A DNA stretch of 64,000 nucleotides from an uncultured Collinsella sp. (GCA_900540845.1 UQHS01000001.1:1-64000), one strand, 5' to 3'. Counted from the first letter of the stretch, positions 16,263-25,268 are shown. A program made the numbers and translations. The notes: generated by a model not told the origin, from the sequence alone.

Positions 16263-17711
16263 ATGGCAGTAGACAACAGGCAGATCGCCACCGATGTCCT
16301 CGGACTTGTCGGTGGAGCTGAGAATGTTCAGGTTGCCACCAACTGCATGACGCGCCTGCGTCTAACGCTCGTCGACAACAGCAAGGCCGACGTCGAGAAG
16401 ATCAAGAAGGTTAAGGGTGTGCTCGGTTGCCAGTTCTCCGGCAGTCAGCTTCAGGTCATCATCGGCCAGAACGTGCCCAAGGTGCTCGACGAGTTCGTGG
16501 CAATTTCCGGTGTCAAGCAGGGCGCCGTGGTGAATGAGAACCTCGATGCCCCCAAGAAGAAGATCGAGCTCAAAGACCTGCCGAATATCATCCTCGACTA
16601 TCTTTCCGGCTCGATGACCCAGCTTATCCCGCTGCTCATGGCCGGAGGTCTGTTCCGTACCTTCGCGGTCATCATCGGCCCGATGATGCTCAACCTGGTG
16701 CCCGAGACCGATCCCACCTACACCTTTTTCTATACCACGCTGTACGAGGCGACCTTTACGTTCCTGCCCATCTACCTCGGTTACGCCGCGGCTAAGAAGC
16801 TCGGCGCCTCGCCGGTTTTGGGCATGCTGCTCGGTGGCGTCTTTATGGCCCCGTCCATTGTGTCTGCCGCCGCTCAGGAGGGCGGTGGAATCATCAGCGT
16901 GTACGGCATCCACATCGCTGCTGCCAACTACCAGCAGAGCGTCCTGCCCATTATCTTGAGCGCACCGGTGCTGTATTTCGTTGAAAAGTTCTTCAAGAAG
17001 GTCATGCCCGACGTCCTCTCCACGGTGTTCACCCCGTTCTGCACCATGATCGTCACCGTGCCCATTGCCCTGATTGCACTCGGCCCGGTTGGCAACCTGC
17101 TCGGCAGTCTCATCGCCAACGCCCTGTTTGCCGTCTCCGATGCTGGCCAGATCGGTGTCCTGCTCGTCATGGCCGTCCTTGGTGCCTTCTGGCAGTTGTT
17201 CGTCGTGGCTGGCATGCACATGCCCGTCATCCTGCTCGCTCAGGTTCAGATTATCGCCATGGGCTTCGACCCGTTCGTCTTCGTCTCCACCAACTGCGCC
17301 ATGACCGCCGTGTGGGGCTGCGCCTTCGGTGCCTTCCTCAAGCTCAAGAACAAGGATGAGAAGGGTATGGCTCTCGGCTACGTCATCTCCGCCATCGCCG
17401 GCGGCGTGACCGAGCCCGCGCTCTTCGGCGTGCTCATGCGCTTCCGCCGCACCATGCTCGGCATGTTCATCGGTGGCGCCATCGGCGCCGTGGCCTCCGG
17501 CCTCATGGGCGTCACCTACTACCTCGCCGGCGGTGCCGCCAACTTCATGGTCATCATGAACTACTTCCAGGGTGGCCAGTGGAACACCATCGCCGCCGTA
17601 ATCGGCATGGCCATCTCCTTTGTTATCGCCGCGGTCGTCGTGTACTTCACCGGCTTCTCCAAGGAAGAGCTTGCCGAGATGGAGGAGGAAGAGGCTCCGG
17701 CTTTCGCGTAG
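16263..17711 (+). CDS. PTS EIIBC permease, beta-glucoside/glucose superfamily (PTS2)
   Basis: A 482-residue sugar importer with the EIIB phospho-cysteine at C28 (NCMTRLRLTL) and an EIIC domain from about residue 105 to 470. GGVTEPALFGV is conserved near the substrate site, and the tail ends in an acidic stretch. No EIIA is fused, as in PTS1; the two share only family-level similarity, so they differ in substrate. AAGGGGAGGGG precedes the ATG. The upstream gap carries AAACGTTT operators, and the downstream partner is an apiosidase-like hydrolase behind a hairpin. The imported compound is therefore probably a plant-type glycoside that is phosphorylated on entry. Confidence 0.92.
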   Translation: MAVDNRQIATDVLGLVGGAENVQVATNCMTRLRLTLVDNSKADVEKIKKVKGVLGCQFSGSQLQVIIGQNVPKVLDEFVAISGVKQGAVVNENLDAPKKKIELKDLPNIILDYLSGSMTQLIPLLMAGGLFRTFAVIIGPMMLNLVPETDPTYTFFYTTLYEATFTFLPIYLGYAAAKKLGASPVLGMLLGGVFMAPSIVSAAAQEGGGIISVYGIHIAAANYQQSVLPIILSAPVLYFVEKFFKKVMPDVLSTVFTPFCTMIVTVPIALIALGPVGNLLGSLIANALFAVSDAGQIGVLLVMAVLGAFWQLFVVAGMHMPVILLAQVQIIAMGFDPFVFVSTNCAMTAVWGCAFGAFLKLKNKDEKGMALGYVISAIAGGVTEPALFGVLMRFRRTMLGMFIGGAIGAVASGLMGVTYYLAGGAANFMVIMNYFQGGQWNTIAAVIGMAISFVIAAVVVYFTGFSKEELAEMEEEEAPAFA

Positions 17712-17775
17712 TGCGCAATCAGCCATTCGCGTGGGCAGAGACGAACCCCCATCGCTCGCCTACATCAAGTTCAGG

Positions 17776-17808
17776 GCCCCGTTTGGCATCTGCCCGGCGG
17801 GGCTTTCG
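17776..17808 (+). terminator. Hairpin between PTS2 and the apiosidase-like gene
   Basis: GCCCCG (17776-17781) pairs with CGGGGC (17798-17803), followed by TTTCGG. It is a short, moderate terminator, probably an attenuator that lowers expression of the hydrolase relative to the permease. Confidence 0.55.
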
Positions 17809-17870
17809 GTACCAACTCACTGCTCAACGCTGTTGGATAATGAGAGTGAAATCATGAGAAGGGACATGTT

Positions 17871-19175
17871 ATGGCGCTTGGCAAGCTTTCGGTGAATGAC
17901 CGTTCCGACGGGTTCACGCTTGACGGTAAGCCTTGGTTCTGGCTGGCAGACACGTGCTGGAGCGCGTTCACGAGTATCGAGTTGTCCGATTGGAAGTACT
18001 ATCTCGCCCGTCGCGCAGAGCAGGGGATCAACGTGCTGCAGATCAACACGCTCCCGCAGTGGGATCGGTGCCGCCCCGATCTGGGCATCTACCCGTACGC
18101 TAGTGAGGACGGCACGGTGTTCGATTGGGCCACTCCCAACGAGGCCTATTGGCAGCGCGCCCGCGAGATGTGCCGCATGGCGGTCGAGCGCGGCATCCGT
18201 CCGGCGCTCGTGCTTCTGTGGTGCAACTACATTCCCGGAACCTGGGGGTCGAAGGTCTCCGAAAAGCTCGGTGTGCCCCTGCTTCCGTTTGAAGAAGTGC
18301 GCGCGCATGTTGAGCGCGTGGTTAAACACCTTGGAGAGTTTGACCCCGTGTATGTGGTGACAGGTGATACGGACTTTAAGGATGAAGAGGCGATTCGTTA
18401 TTACGAGGAGGGCCTTTCCGCCATTTGCGAGCTTGCGCCCAACGCGCTGCGGTGCATGCACATCAATCGCGGGAACCGAACCATTCCCGAGGCGTTTGTC
18501 GATCGCCTTGACTTCTACATGTATCAGCCGGGGCACAACTACGAGGGGCAGTACGAGGCATGGAAGCTCCCCGAGGACTTCCGCGCCCAATACCCGAAGA
18601 AGCCGATGTTGAATTCGGAGCCCTGTTATGAGCAGATGGGCGCGAGCCGTAATGTGTATTGGCGTTTTAGTGCCCAGGACTGCCGCGCGAGCGCGTGGTC
18701 GGGCATCCTCTCGGGTGCCACGGCCGGACTCACCTATGGAGCTCACGGCGTGTGGAATTGGCAGACCGCCGCGAGCAGGGGCTCGGTCCTCGGCGAGGGT
18801 TTTGACATGCCCTTCCGCTGGCAGGAGTGCCTCCAGTTTCCTGGCGTGTGGGACTTCGGCCTGATTCCACAGATTCTCGGTATGCTCACCGGGGGAGGGC
18901 GCCTTGCAATCGAGCCTGCGCAGGAGCTGCTCGATGATGCTTGCGAGTCGATACGAGTTGCCCGGATTGGAGACGCTGTTGTCGCATATATGCCACGTTC
19001 AACAGCGCTTAGGCTCCACGGCGCGTTTGAGCATATGGAGGCGATCGCGTTTGACTTGGAAGACAAGCGAGTTGCCCATATGCCGATGCGCGTGGACGAG
19101 GCGGCCGCTTCGACGCGTGTCGAGCAGCATCCCTTCACGCATGACGCGCTTGTGGTCCTCAAGCCGTTCGCGTGA
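17871..19175 (+). CDS. Apiosidase-like glycoside hydrolase (DUF4038 / GH140-type)
   Basis: A 434-residue protein with the signature opening FTLDGKPWFWLADTCWSAF of the apiosidase-like TIM-barrel family. That family includes GH140 enzymes that release apiose from the pectin rhamnogalacturonan II. Likely catalytic acids are D166 in VVTGDTDF and E250 in MLNSEPCYE. A beta-sandwich C-terminal domain (from about residue 345) follows, as usual. It has no signal peptide and sits behind a PTS gene, so it would act on an imported, perhaps phosphorylated, glycoside rather than on polymer. AGAAGGGA precedes the ATG at 17871. The LacI gene follows after a hairpin. Substrate assignment rests on family membership only. 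Confidence 0.8.
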   Translation: MALGKLSVNDRSDGFTLDGKPWFWLADTCWSAFTSIELSDWKYYLARRAEQGINVLQINTLPQWDRCRPDLGIYPYASEDGTVFDWATPNEAYWQRAREMCRMAVERGIRPALVLLWCNYIPGTWGSKVSEKLGVPLLPFEEVRAHVERVVKHLGEFDPVYVVTGDTDFKDEEAIRYYEEGLSAICELAPNALRCMHINRGNRTIPEAFVDRLDFYMYQPGHNYEGQYEAWKLPEDFRAQYPKKPMLNSEPCYEQMGASRNVYWRFSAQDCRASAWSGILSGATAGLTYGAHGVWNWQTAASRGSVLGEGFDMPFRWQECLQFPGVWDFGLIPQILGMLTGGGRLAIEPAQELLDDACESIRVARIGDAVVAYMPRSTALRLHGAFEHMEAIAFDLEDKRVAHMPMRVDEAAASTRVEQHPFTHDALVVLKPFA

Positions 19176-19203
19176 GTATCGTGACCGTGCAAGGACGAAG
19201 TCC

Positions 19204-19225
19204 AACCGTTCAATGGTAAAACGTT
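19204..19225. promoter_or_regulatory. Probable autoregulatory operator of lacI
   Basis: AACCGTTCAA (19204-19213) and AAAACGTTGA (19218-19227) lie back to back upstream of lacI and share the AACGTT core of the PTS2 and xfp sites. A LacI protein controlling its own gene is common. Confidence 0.5.
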
Positions 19226-19254
19226 GACCTCACCCTCTATGTGGGGGAACATAG

Positions 19255-19293
19255 CGACGGACGCGGGTGTACGCCGGCGTCCGTCGTTGTTTT
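19255..19293 (+). terminator. Terminator in front of lacI
   Basis: CGACGGACGC (19255-19264) pairs perfectly with GCGTCCGTCG (19277-19286), followed by TTGTTTT. It ends only 14 bases before the lacI ATG and lies downstream of the operator. It ends the PTS2-hydrolase transcript and could also attenuate lacI. Confidence 0.75.
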
Positions 19294-19306
19294 CAGGGAG
19301 GGGATC

Positions 19307-20326
19307 ATGGCACCAAAGGTAACGCTCAAAGAAATCGCGCAGGAGGTGGGCCTGTCCCCGTCGGCTGTGTCTTTGGTACTCAACGACCGTCCCTGCCGCA
19401 TTTCCGAGGAGAATCGGCGCCGCATCAAAGAGGTCGCCGCGCGCAAGCGGTACGTGCCCAATCAAATTGCCCGAAGCCTCGTGATGCAGCAGTCCCGCAC
19501 GTTTGGCCTGATCGTTCCCAATATCGAGAGCCGCTTCTTTTCCTCCTTGGCTCGCAACCTTGAGATTCGCTGTCGTGAGCACGGTTATGCGCTATTCATC
19601 ATGAATTCCGACGTCTCGTCTGAGCACGAGGATGAGCTCGTTCGCTTGCTGGTCAATCGCGGTGTCGATGGCCTGATCCTCGTGACGGCTCATGAGATCG
19701 ACGCTGATGAGCAACTTGTCGAGAGCCTGTCCACGCTGCCCGTGCCCTTGGTGATGGTCGACCGTTTTATTGACGGCGTCGCTTGCGACCGCGTGCGTTT
19801 TGACAGCGAGCTCGGTGGCTTTTTGGCCACGGATTGCCTGCTGCAGCGCGGGCATACGCGCATCGCGTGCCTGATTAACACGTCGTCGAACACCGGTCGC
19901 GCACGTCTGACGGGATATCGCCGGGCGCTCGAGTCGCACGGGATCACGGCCGATGACTCCCTTGTGTTCGAGAGCGATTACTACATCGCCGACGGCGCCG
20001 CGGCGACGGAGCGCGTGCTCGAGAGCGATGCGACCGCGATTTTCGCGAGTTCCGACAACATTGCCTTGGGGGCGCTCAAGTGCCTCTTCGCGCATGGCAA
20101 ACGCGTTCCGCGCGATTATTCGCTCGTGAGTTACGATAACTCTGCGGCCGATGCGCTGTTTGAGCCGGCGCTGACTGCCATCGAGCAAAACGTTTCGAAG
20201 CTTGCAGACAATGCGATGGAATTGCTGCTCAAGCGCGTGAACGAGCATGCTGAGCACGAGTTCGAGGATCGTGTTTTGGCTCCGCGCCTGGTGTGTCAGG
20301 CGAGTGTTGCGCCGCTCGATTGCTGA
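19307..20326 (+). CDS. LacI-family transcriptional regulator
   Basis: A 339-residue repressor-type regulator. The N-terminal HTH reads VTLKEIAQEVGLSPSAVSLVLN, followed by the hinge helix (NQIARSLVMQQS) and a periplasmic-binding-protein-like sugar sensor (about 60-330; FGLIVPNIESRFFSSLA, ASSDNIALGALKC). GGGAGGGG precedes the ATG at 19307. It sits between the apiosidase-like gene and phosphoketolase. AACGTT-core palindromes in front of PTS2, lacI itself and xfp are the natural targets. Hinge residues of this type fit a CG-centred operator. The effector is unknown, probably a sugar or sugar phosphate from the PTS2 route. Confidence 0.92.
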   Translation: MAPKVTLKEIAQEVGLSPSAVSLVLNDRPCRISEENRRRIKEVAARKRYVPNQIARSLVMQQSRTFGLIVPNIESRFFSSLARNLEIRCREHGYALFIMNSDVSSEHEDELVRLLVNRGVDGLILVTAHEIDADEQLVESLSTLPVPLVMVDRFIDGVACDRVRFDSELGGFLATDCLLQRGHTRIACLINTSSNTGRARLTGYRRALESHGITADDSLVFESDYYIADGAAATERVLESDATAIFASSDNIALGALKCLFAHGKRVPRDYSLVSYDNSAADALFEPALTAIEQNVSKLADNAMELLLKRVNEHAEHEFEDRVLAPRLVCQASVAPLDC

Positions 20327-20491
20327 GCCTTTCCTGCAAGTCGCGTAGGAGAAACTTTTCCGCACAGGCTGCCTGCCTTCTCCTGCCGTTCGCTCCCGGC
20401 GCCGATGGCAAACCTATGCCAGCGGCACCGGAGGAGAATGGCCGGTGGGCTGGGTGGCTGTTCGACCGACTGGCTGGGGTGTTAGTAATTA

Positions 20492-20612
20492 ATATGTGTG
20501 GGCTTTAATCTGGTACGGTGAGTAGAGCGCCGATTCGACCAGATGCCAACTGGGGTTTTGTGCTCGGATGAGCCGCGCTACTGGATCGTTACTGATAAAC
20601 CCCACACATATT
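20492..20612. repeat. Inverted-repeat element upstream of phosphoketolase
   Basis: ATATGTGTGGG (20492-20502) is matched by CCCACACATAT (20601-20611). Extending inward past one mismatch, TTTA pairs with TAAA, giving about 16 of 17 matched positions around a 90-base core. The 529-base gap 20327-20855 holds no gene. Besides this element it has an AT-rich promoter/operator zone (20700-20800); the rest (20327-20490) shows nothing recognisable. The element may be a small insertion or a long-range mRNA stem. Confidence 0.4.
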
Positions 20613-20750
20613 TGAGACTACTCGATCTGCATGGGTCAAACGCATACCAAAGCTCTTTGTCCGATTGCGGGTGCCGCGTCTCGCGTTTAGAAGGCTCAAT
20701 TTCACTCAACAGCATAAACAGTAGTAAACGGAATTGAAAAATTTCAGAAG

Positions 20751-20782
20751 AAACGTTTTATCACAAACGATAAAACGTTTTA
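20751..20782. promoter_or_regulatory. Tandem AAACGTTT operators upstream of xfp
   Basis: AAACGTTT occurs at 20751-20758 and again inside the perfect 12-bp palindrome TAAAACGTTTTA at 20771-20782; the centres are 22 bp apart, about two helical turns. GTAAAC/GTTTAC half-sites flank them (near 20724 and 20784). This is the best LacI-type operator in the window and matches the PTS2 and lacI sites. Confidence 0.65.
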
Positions 20783-20855
20783 GCGTTTACACTCGGGGTA
20801 ACGACATCAAAGGAGCGGGATGTGTTGGCCCGCTTCGTGTAGGAAGGGAAAAGCC

Positions 20856-23375
20856 ATGACGCAGCCCGTGATCGGCACTCCGTGGACCAAACTCGAGAAC
20901 CCAGTGAGCGCAGATGCCCTCGCCGGCGTGGATAAGTACTGGCGTTGCGCCAACTACCTGTCGGTTGGACAGATCTACCTGCGTTCCAACCCGCTGATGC
21001 GCGAGGACTGGACCGATGCCAAGACGGGCGGGAAGCGCGACTTCGGCCGTGTGGACGTCAAGCACCGCCTGGTGGGCCATTGGGGAACCACTCCCGGTAT
21101 CAACTTTTTGTTCGGTCATGTGAATCGTCTCATCGCCGACCATGGGCAAAACGCGATTTTCCTCATGGGCCCCGGCCACGGTGGTCCTGCCGGAACGGCG
21201 CAGTCTCTACTCGACGGTACGTACCGCGAGATCCGTCCCGACATCACGGATGACGAGGCTGGCCTTGAGAAGTTCTTCCGCCAGTTCTCCTACCCAGGCG
21301 GCATCCCGAGCCACTTCGCGCCCGAGACCCCGGGCTCCATCCACGAGGGCGGCGAGCTGGGCTATACCCTCAGCCACGCATACGGTGCCGTGATGGACAA
21401 CCCGAGCCTGCTGGCTGTGGCCGTGGTGGGCGACGGTGAGGCCGAGACCGCGGCGCTCGCCACCTCCTGGCAATCCAACAAGCTAGTCAACCCCAAGACC
21501 GACGGCATCGTCCTGCCGATCCTGCACCTCAACGGCTACAAGATCGCGAACCCCACCATCCTGGCGCGCATTTCGGACGAGGAGCTCACCAAGTTCTTCG
21601 AGGGAATGGGCTACAAGCCGCACTTCTTCGTGGCTGGCTTCGACAACGAGTCGCACGCCTCCATCCACGCGCGTTTCGCCGCGCAGCTCGAGGAGGTCTT
21701 CGGCGAGATCTGCGATATCAAGGCAAACGCGGAGCTCGGCGACGAGACCCGCCCCGTGTACCCGATGATCGTATTCCGCACGCCCAAGGGGTGGACGTGT
21801 CCCAAGCATATCGACGGTAAGAAGACTGAGGACTCCTGGCGCGCGCATCAGGTGCCGCTGGCCGACGCCCGCGACACCCACGAGCACTTCCGCGTGCTCC
21901 GTTCCTGGCTTCGCTCGTACGGCCCCGAGGAGCTCTTCACCTCGGAAGGCCAGGTTCGCGAGGATGTGACCGCCTTCATGCCCAAGGGCGACTTGCGCAT
22001 CGGCGCCAACCCCAACGCGAACGGCGGGAGAATCCGCCGAGAGCTTGAGCTGCCCGATATCCATGCCCATGAGGTCCCCGTGGCGGAGAAGGGGCACGGG
22101 TGGGGCGCCACCGAGGCGGCACGCGTGTTTGGCGCCTACACCGCCGACGTCCTTGCCAAAAACGATGACTTCCGCATCTTCGGCCCCGATGAGACCGCGT
22201 CCAACCGTCTGCAGGACTGCTACGCCGCGACGAGCAAGCAGTGGCTCGCCGGTCACTATGCCGACGCCGATAACGATGATCTGCTCGCTCCGAGCGGCCG
22301 AGTAATCGAGCAGCTCTCCGAGCACCAGTGCGAGGGCTTTCTCGAGGCGTACGTGCTCACCGGCCGTCATGGCGTGTGGTCGAGCTACGAGAGCTTCGTG
22401 CACGTCGTCGACTCCATGGTAAATCAGCACTGCAAGTGGCTCGAAGCGACTAAGCGCGAGATTCCGTGGCGCGCGCCCATCTCCGGTCTGAACATCCTGC
22501 TTTCAAGCCACGTGTGGCGCCAGGACCACAACGGATTCTCGCACCAGGACCCAGGTTTCATCGACGTGCTGCTCAACAAGGCAAACGACACTCACGTCGT
22601 GAACGCATACTATCCGTGCGACGCCAACATGGCGCTTGCGGTTGCGGAGCGCGTGTACCAGTCGACGGACTGCGTGAACGCGATTTTCTGCGGCAAGCAG
22701 CCCGCGCCGACGTTCGTGACGGTGGACGACGCTCGTGCCGAGCTCGCCGAGGGGCTGGCTGCGTGGGAGTGGGCGAGCACCGCTTCGAGCCTCGAAGAAG
22801 CCGACCTGGTGATCGCCACGTGTGGTGACGTCCCAACGCTCGAGGCGCTCGCCGCCGTGGACCTGCTGCGCGAGCATGGCGTCAAGGTGTGGTTCGTGAA
22901 CGTGGTCGACCTGCTCAAGATCCAGAACGCCTGCGAGAACGACCAGGCGATCTCCGATGAGCGCTTCGTCGAGTTCTTCGGTGCGGGCGACAAGCCGGTC
23001 CTCTTCTGCTTCCACGCCTACGCCGGCACGATCCGTCGCCTGGTGTGGGCGCGCCCCGGTCATGACGCCTGGTGTGTCCATGGCTATGAGGAGAAGGGTT
23101 CCACCACCACCCCGTTCGACATGCTGCGCCTGAATAACATGGATCGCTGGGCGCTCGCTGCCGAGGCTTTGCGTCTGGTGGACTCCGCGAACTGCGATCC
23201 GGCGCACGCCGAGCAGATCGAGGCCTGGGAGGCATTCCGCCTTGAGGCGTTCGAGTTCGCCGTGGAGGAGGGCTACGACCATCCTGCATTCACCGACTGG
23301 GTGTGGCCCGACGCCGCCGCCAGCATGGAGGGCAGCCTGAGCGCCACGCAGATGACGGCGGGTGACAACGAGTAG
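20856..23375 (+). CDS. xfp: Xylulose-5-phosphate/fructose-6-phosphate phosphoketolase
   Basis: An 839-residue TPP enzyme that cleaves xylulose-5-phosphate (and usually fructose-6-phosphate) with phosphate to acetyl-phosphate plus glyceraldehyde-3-phosphate or erythrose-4-phosphate. Family signatures are present: GHGGPAG, EGGELGYTLSHAYGAVMDN and the TPP motif VVGDGEAETAALATSWQ. Its length and the C-terminal XFP domain are normal. The ATG at 20856 follows AGGAAGGGAA. It is monocistronic between an operator-rich leader and a bidirectional terminator. The operators suggest induction with the LacI-controlled sugar locus. With the split transketolase it would direct pentose phosphates to acetate and ATP. 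Confidence 0.97.
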   Translation: MTQPVIGTPWTKLENPVSADALAGVDKYWRCANYLSVGQIYLRSNPLMREDWTDAKTGGKRDFGRVDVKHRLVGHWGTTPGINFLFGHVNRLIADHGQNAIFLMGPGHGGPAGTAQSLLDGTYREIRPDITDDEAGLEKFFRQFSYPGGIPSHFAPETPGSIHEGGELGYTLSHAYGAVMDNPSLLAVAVVGDGEAETAALATSWQSNKLVNPKTDGIVLPILHLNGYKIANPTILARISDEELTKFFEGMGYKPHFFVAGFDNESHASIHARFAAQLEEVFGEICDIKANAELGDETRPVYPMIVFRTPKGWTCPKHIDGKKTEDSWRAHQVPLADARDTHEHFRVLRSWLRSYGPEELFTSEGQVREDVTAFMPKGDLRIGANPNANGGRIRRELELPDIHAHEVPVAEKGHGWGATEAARVFGAYTADVLAKNDDFRIFGPDETASNRLQDCYAATSKQWLAGHYADADNDDLLAPSGRVIEQLSEHQCEGFLEAYVLTGRHGVWSSYESFVHVVDSMVNQHCKWLEATKREIPWRAPISGLNILLSSHVWRQDHNGFSHQDPGFIDVLLNKANDTHVVNAYYPCDANMALAVAERVYQSTDCVNAIFCGKQPAPTFVTVDDARAELAEGLAAWEWASTASSLEEADLVIATCGDVPTLEALAAVDLLREHGVKVWFVNVVDLLKIQNACENDQAISDERFVEFFGAGDKPVLFCFHAYAGTIRRLVWARPGHDAWCVHGYEEKGSTTTPFDMLRLNNMDRWALAAEALRLVDSANCDPAHAEQIEAWEAFRLEAFEFAVEEGYDHPAFTDWVWPDAAASMEGSLSATQMTAGDNE

Positions 23376-23572
23376 CGACCGGGCTGGAAGGGGCCGTCGA
23401 TGAATGATTGCGCATCGCTCCGCCCGTTGCTCTAATGCTGCCGATGTAGAGGATACTTCGCGGCGTTTCGTCGCGACGGTACACTCGGCGACGCGTGATG
23501 GTACAAGCTTTAGGTTGATGACGACGCACCGAGGCCTCTCATCGTAAGCTTTATCCCCGTTGCGATGAAGAA

Positions 23573-23612
23573 AAACGGGAGCCCGCCATCGTGAGCGGGC
23601 TCCCGTTTCGTT
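23573..23612. terminator. Bidirectional terminator between xfp and usp
   Basis: A perfect 14-bp stem, AAACGGGAGCCCGC (23573-23586) with GCGGGCTCCCGTTT (23595-23608), serves the convergent xfp and universal-stress genes. The remaining gap 23376-23572 shows nothing recognisable. Confidence 0.9.
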
Positions 23613-23656
23613 TGTCTTGGCTTCGGGCGAGGCGATGCGCCGCGCCGCGATCGTTG

Positions 23657-24094
23657 CTACTTCACGACGAGGATGTCGCAGTCGGTATTGCGCAGCAGGA
23701 ACGTGGAGATGGAGCCGAGCAGCGCGTACTTGATGGAGGACAGGCCGCGGGCGCCGCACAGGACCAAGTCGGGCTGGACGACGTCGAGCATCTCGTCTTT
23801 GAGGGTCTCGCGTATGCGGCCGGCGCGAATCATAACCTCGACGGAGGGGATATCCTCGTTCGCCTTGGCCTCCTCGACCTGGGCGATGATGGAGTTGGTG
23901 AAAGCGTCCTGCAGGCCCTGGACGAGGTCGGCGGGGTAGGAGCCGGCGGACTCGAGCGCCGTGGAGTCGATCACGTGGCCGATGATGAGCGATGCCCCGT
24001 TGTTGGCTGCGACTTTGATGGCGCGCGCGAGAACGAAATCCTGCTGATCGGTGCCGTCAAGGGCGACAAATACCTTGGAATAACCCTCGTGCAT
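23657..24094 (-). CDS. Universal stress protein, UspA family
   Basis: A single-domain 145-residue Usp with the N-terminal KVFVALDGT strand. The C-terminal ATP-binding signature is GARGLSSIKYALLGSISTFLLRN, with DCDILVVK at the end; the G-2x-G-9x-G(S/T) spacing is typical of ATP-binding Usp proteins. GGGAGG precedes the start. It is transcribed alone, divergent from uppP. Such proteins support survival under energy or oxygen stress; no specific partner can be read here. Confidence 0.92.
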   Translation of the reverse strand: MHEGYSKVFVALDGTDQQDFVLARAIKVAANNGASLIIGHVIDSTALESAGSYPADLVQGLQDAFTNSIIAQVEEAKANEDIPSVEVMIRAGRIRETLKDEMLDVVQPDLVLCGARGLSSIKYALLGSISTFLLRNTDCDILVVK

Positions 24095-24332
24095 GGTAAC
24101 CTCCCTGACTTGTGACGGGCTCCGTGTGACCCATCGATTAGTGCTTTACCATGCCACGGTTATACCCACATATTACATTGGAAGCGCAAATATGCCGTGA
24201 ACGGCGCGCTTTTTCGGTGCAGCGCACCGGGGGAGGCGATAATGGACGGATACACGGCGGATGCCCGCCTGGTGCCACGCGCGCCGGGGCGCATCCTTGA
24301 CGTGTGACCGGAAAGTCGTATGGGAGGTCCCC

Positions 24333-25268
24333 TTGGACATTATTGAACTGCTCAAATCTGCGTTTCTCGGTCTTGTCGAGGGCATCACCGAGTGGCTGCC
24401 CATCTCATCGACGGGCCACATGATCTTGGTCGACGAGTTCATCAAGCTCAATGTGACCGAAGATTTTTGGAACATGTTCCTCGTGGTCATCCAGCTCGGC
24501 GCCATTTTGGCCGTTTGCGTGCTGTTCATCCGCGAGCTGCTGCCGTTTGGTTTTGGCAAGACGAAGCAGGAGTGCCGCGACACTTGGAGCCTGTGGGGCA
24601 AGATCATCGTGGGCTGCCTGCCCGCTGCGGTCATCGGCATCCCGCTCGATGACTTCATGGAGGAGCACCTCTACAGCTCGACCGTCGTCGCGACCGCGCT
24701 CATCGTTTACGGTATCGCGTTCATCGTGATTGAGCGGTGGCGCGCAAAGAAGCTCGCCGCGCGCGTGGCGGCCGAGGGCGTCGTCCCCGGCTCACGCCCG
24801 GGTGGCGCTCACTTCGCCGCTCCGGCAGCGGCCGCCGAGCCCACCGATGGCGGTGACTTCGGCTCTATCACCACGCTTGAGGACCTGTCCTACAAGACGG
24901 CCCTCGGCATCGGCTGCTTCCAGGTGCTCTCGCTCATCCCGGGCACCTCGCGTTCCGGTTCAACCATCATCGGTGGTTTGCTGCTGGGAACCACGCGCGC
25001 CGTCGCCGCGAAATTCACGTTCTTCCTGGCGATTCCCGTGATGTTTGGCGCAAGTTTCCTCAAGCTCGTCAAGTTTTTCATCAAGGGCGGCGTGTTCGAT
25101 GCGAGCGGCCTTGCCATCCTCGGCGTGGGCTGTGCGGTGGCGTTTGTGGTGTCGCTCCTCACCATCAAGTGGCTCATGGCGTTTGTCCGCCGTCACGATT
25201 TCACGGCGTTCGGCATCTACCGCATTGTGCTCGGCGTCGTGGTGCTCGCCTACTTCTTCATGGTGTAG
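24333..25268 (+). CDS. uppP: Undecaprenyl-diphosphatase UppP (BacA family)
   Basis: This 311-residue polytopic membrane phosphatase recycles undecaprenyl diphosphate for cell-wall synthesis; overproduction gives bacitracin resistance. Both active-site motifs are present: EGITEWLPISSTGHMIL near the N-terminus and PGTSRSGSTIIGG in the second half. The start is a TTG at 24333 (MDIIELLKSAF), with GGGAGG 5 bases upstream; no better in-frame ATG or GTG exists. An Ala/Gly-rich insertion of about 40 residues (centred on GSRPGGAHFAAPAAAA) lies in the loop between the two halves, making it longer than the usual 265-280 residues. A perfect hairpin terminator follows. Confidence 0.93.
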   Translation: MDIIELLKSAFLGLVEGITEWLPISSTGHMILVDEFIKLNVTEDFWNMFLVVIQLGAILAVCVLFIRELLPFGFGKTKQECRDTWSLWGKIIVGCLPAAVIGIPLDDFMEEHLYSSTVVATALIVYGIAFIVIERWRAKKLAARVAAEGVVPGSRPGGAHFAAPAAAAEPTDGGDFGSITTLEDLSYKTALGIGCFQVLSLIPGTSRSGSTIIGGLLLGTTRAVAAKFTFFLAIPVMFGASFLKLVKFFIKGGVFDASGLAILGVGCAVAFVVSLLTIKWLMAFVRRHDFTAFGIYRIVLGVVVLAYFFMV

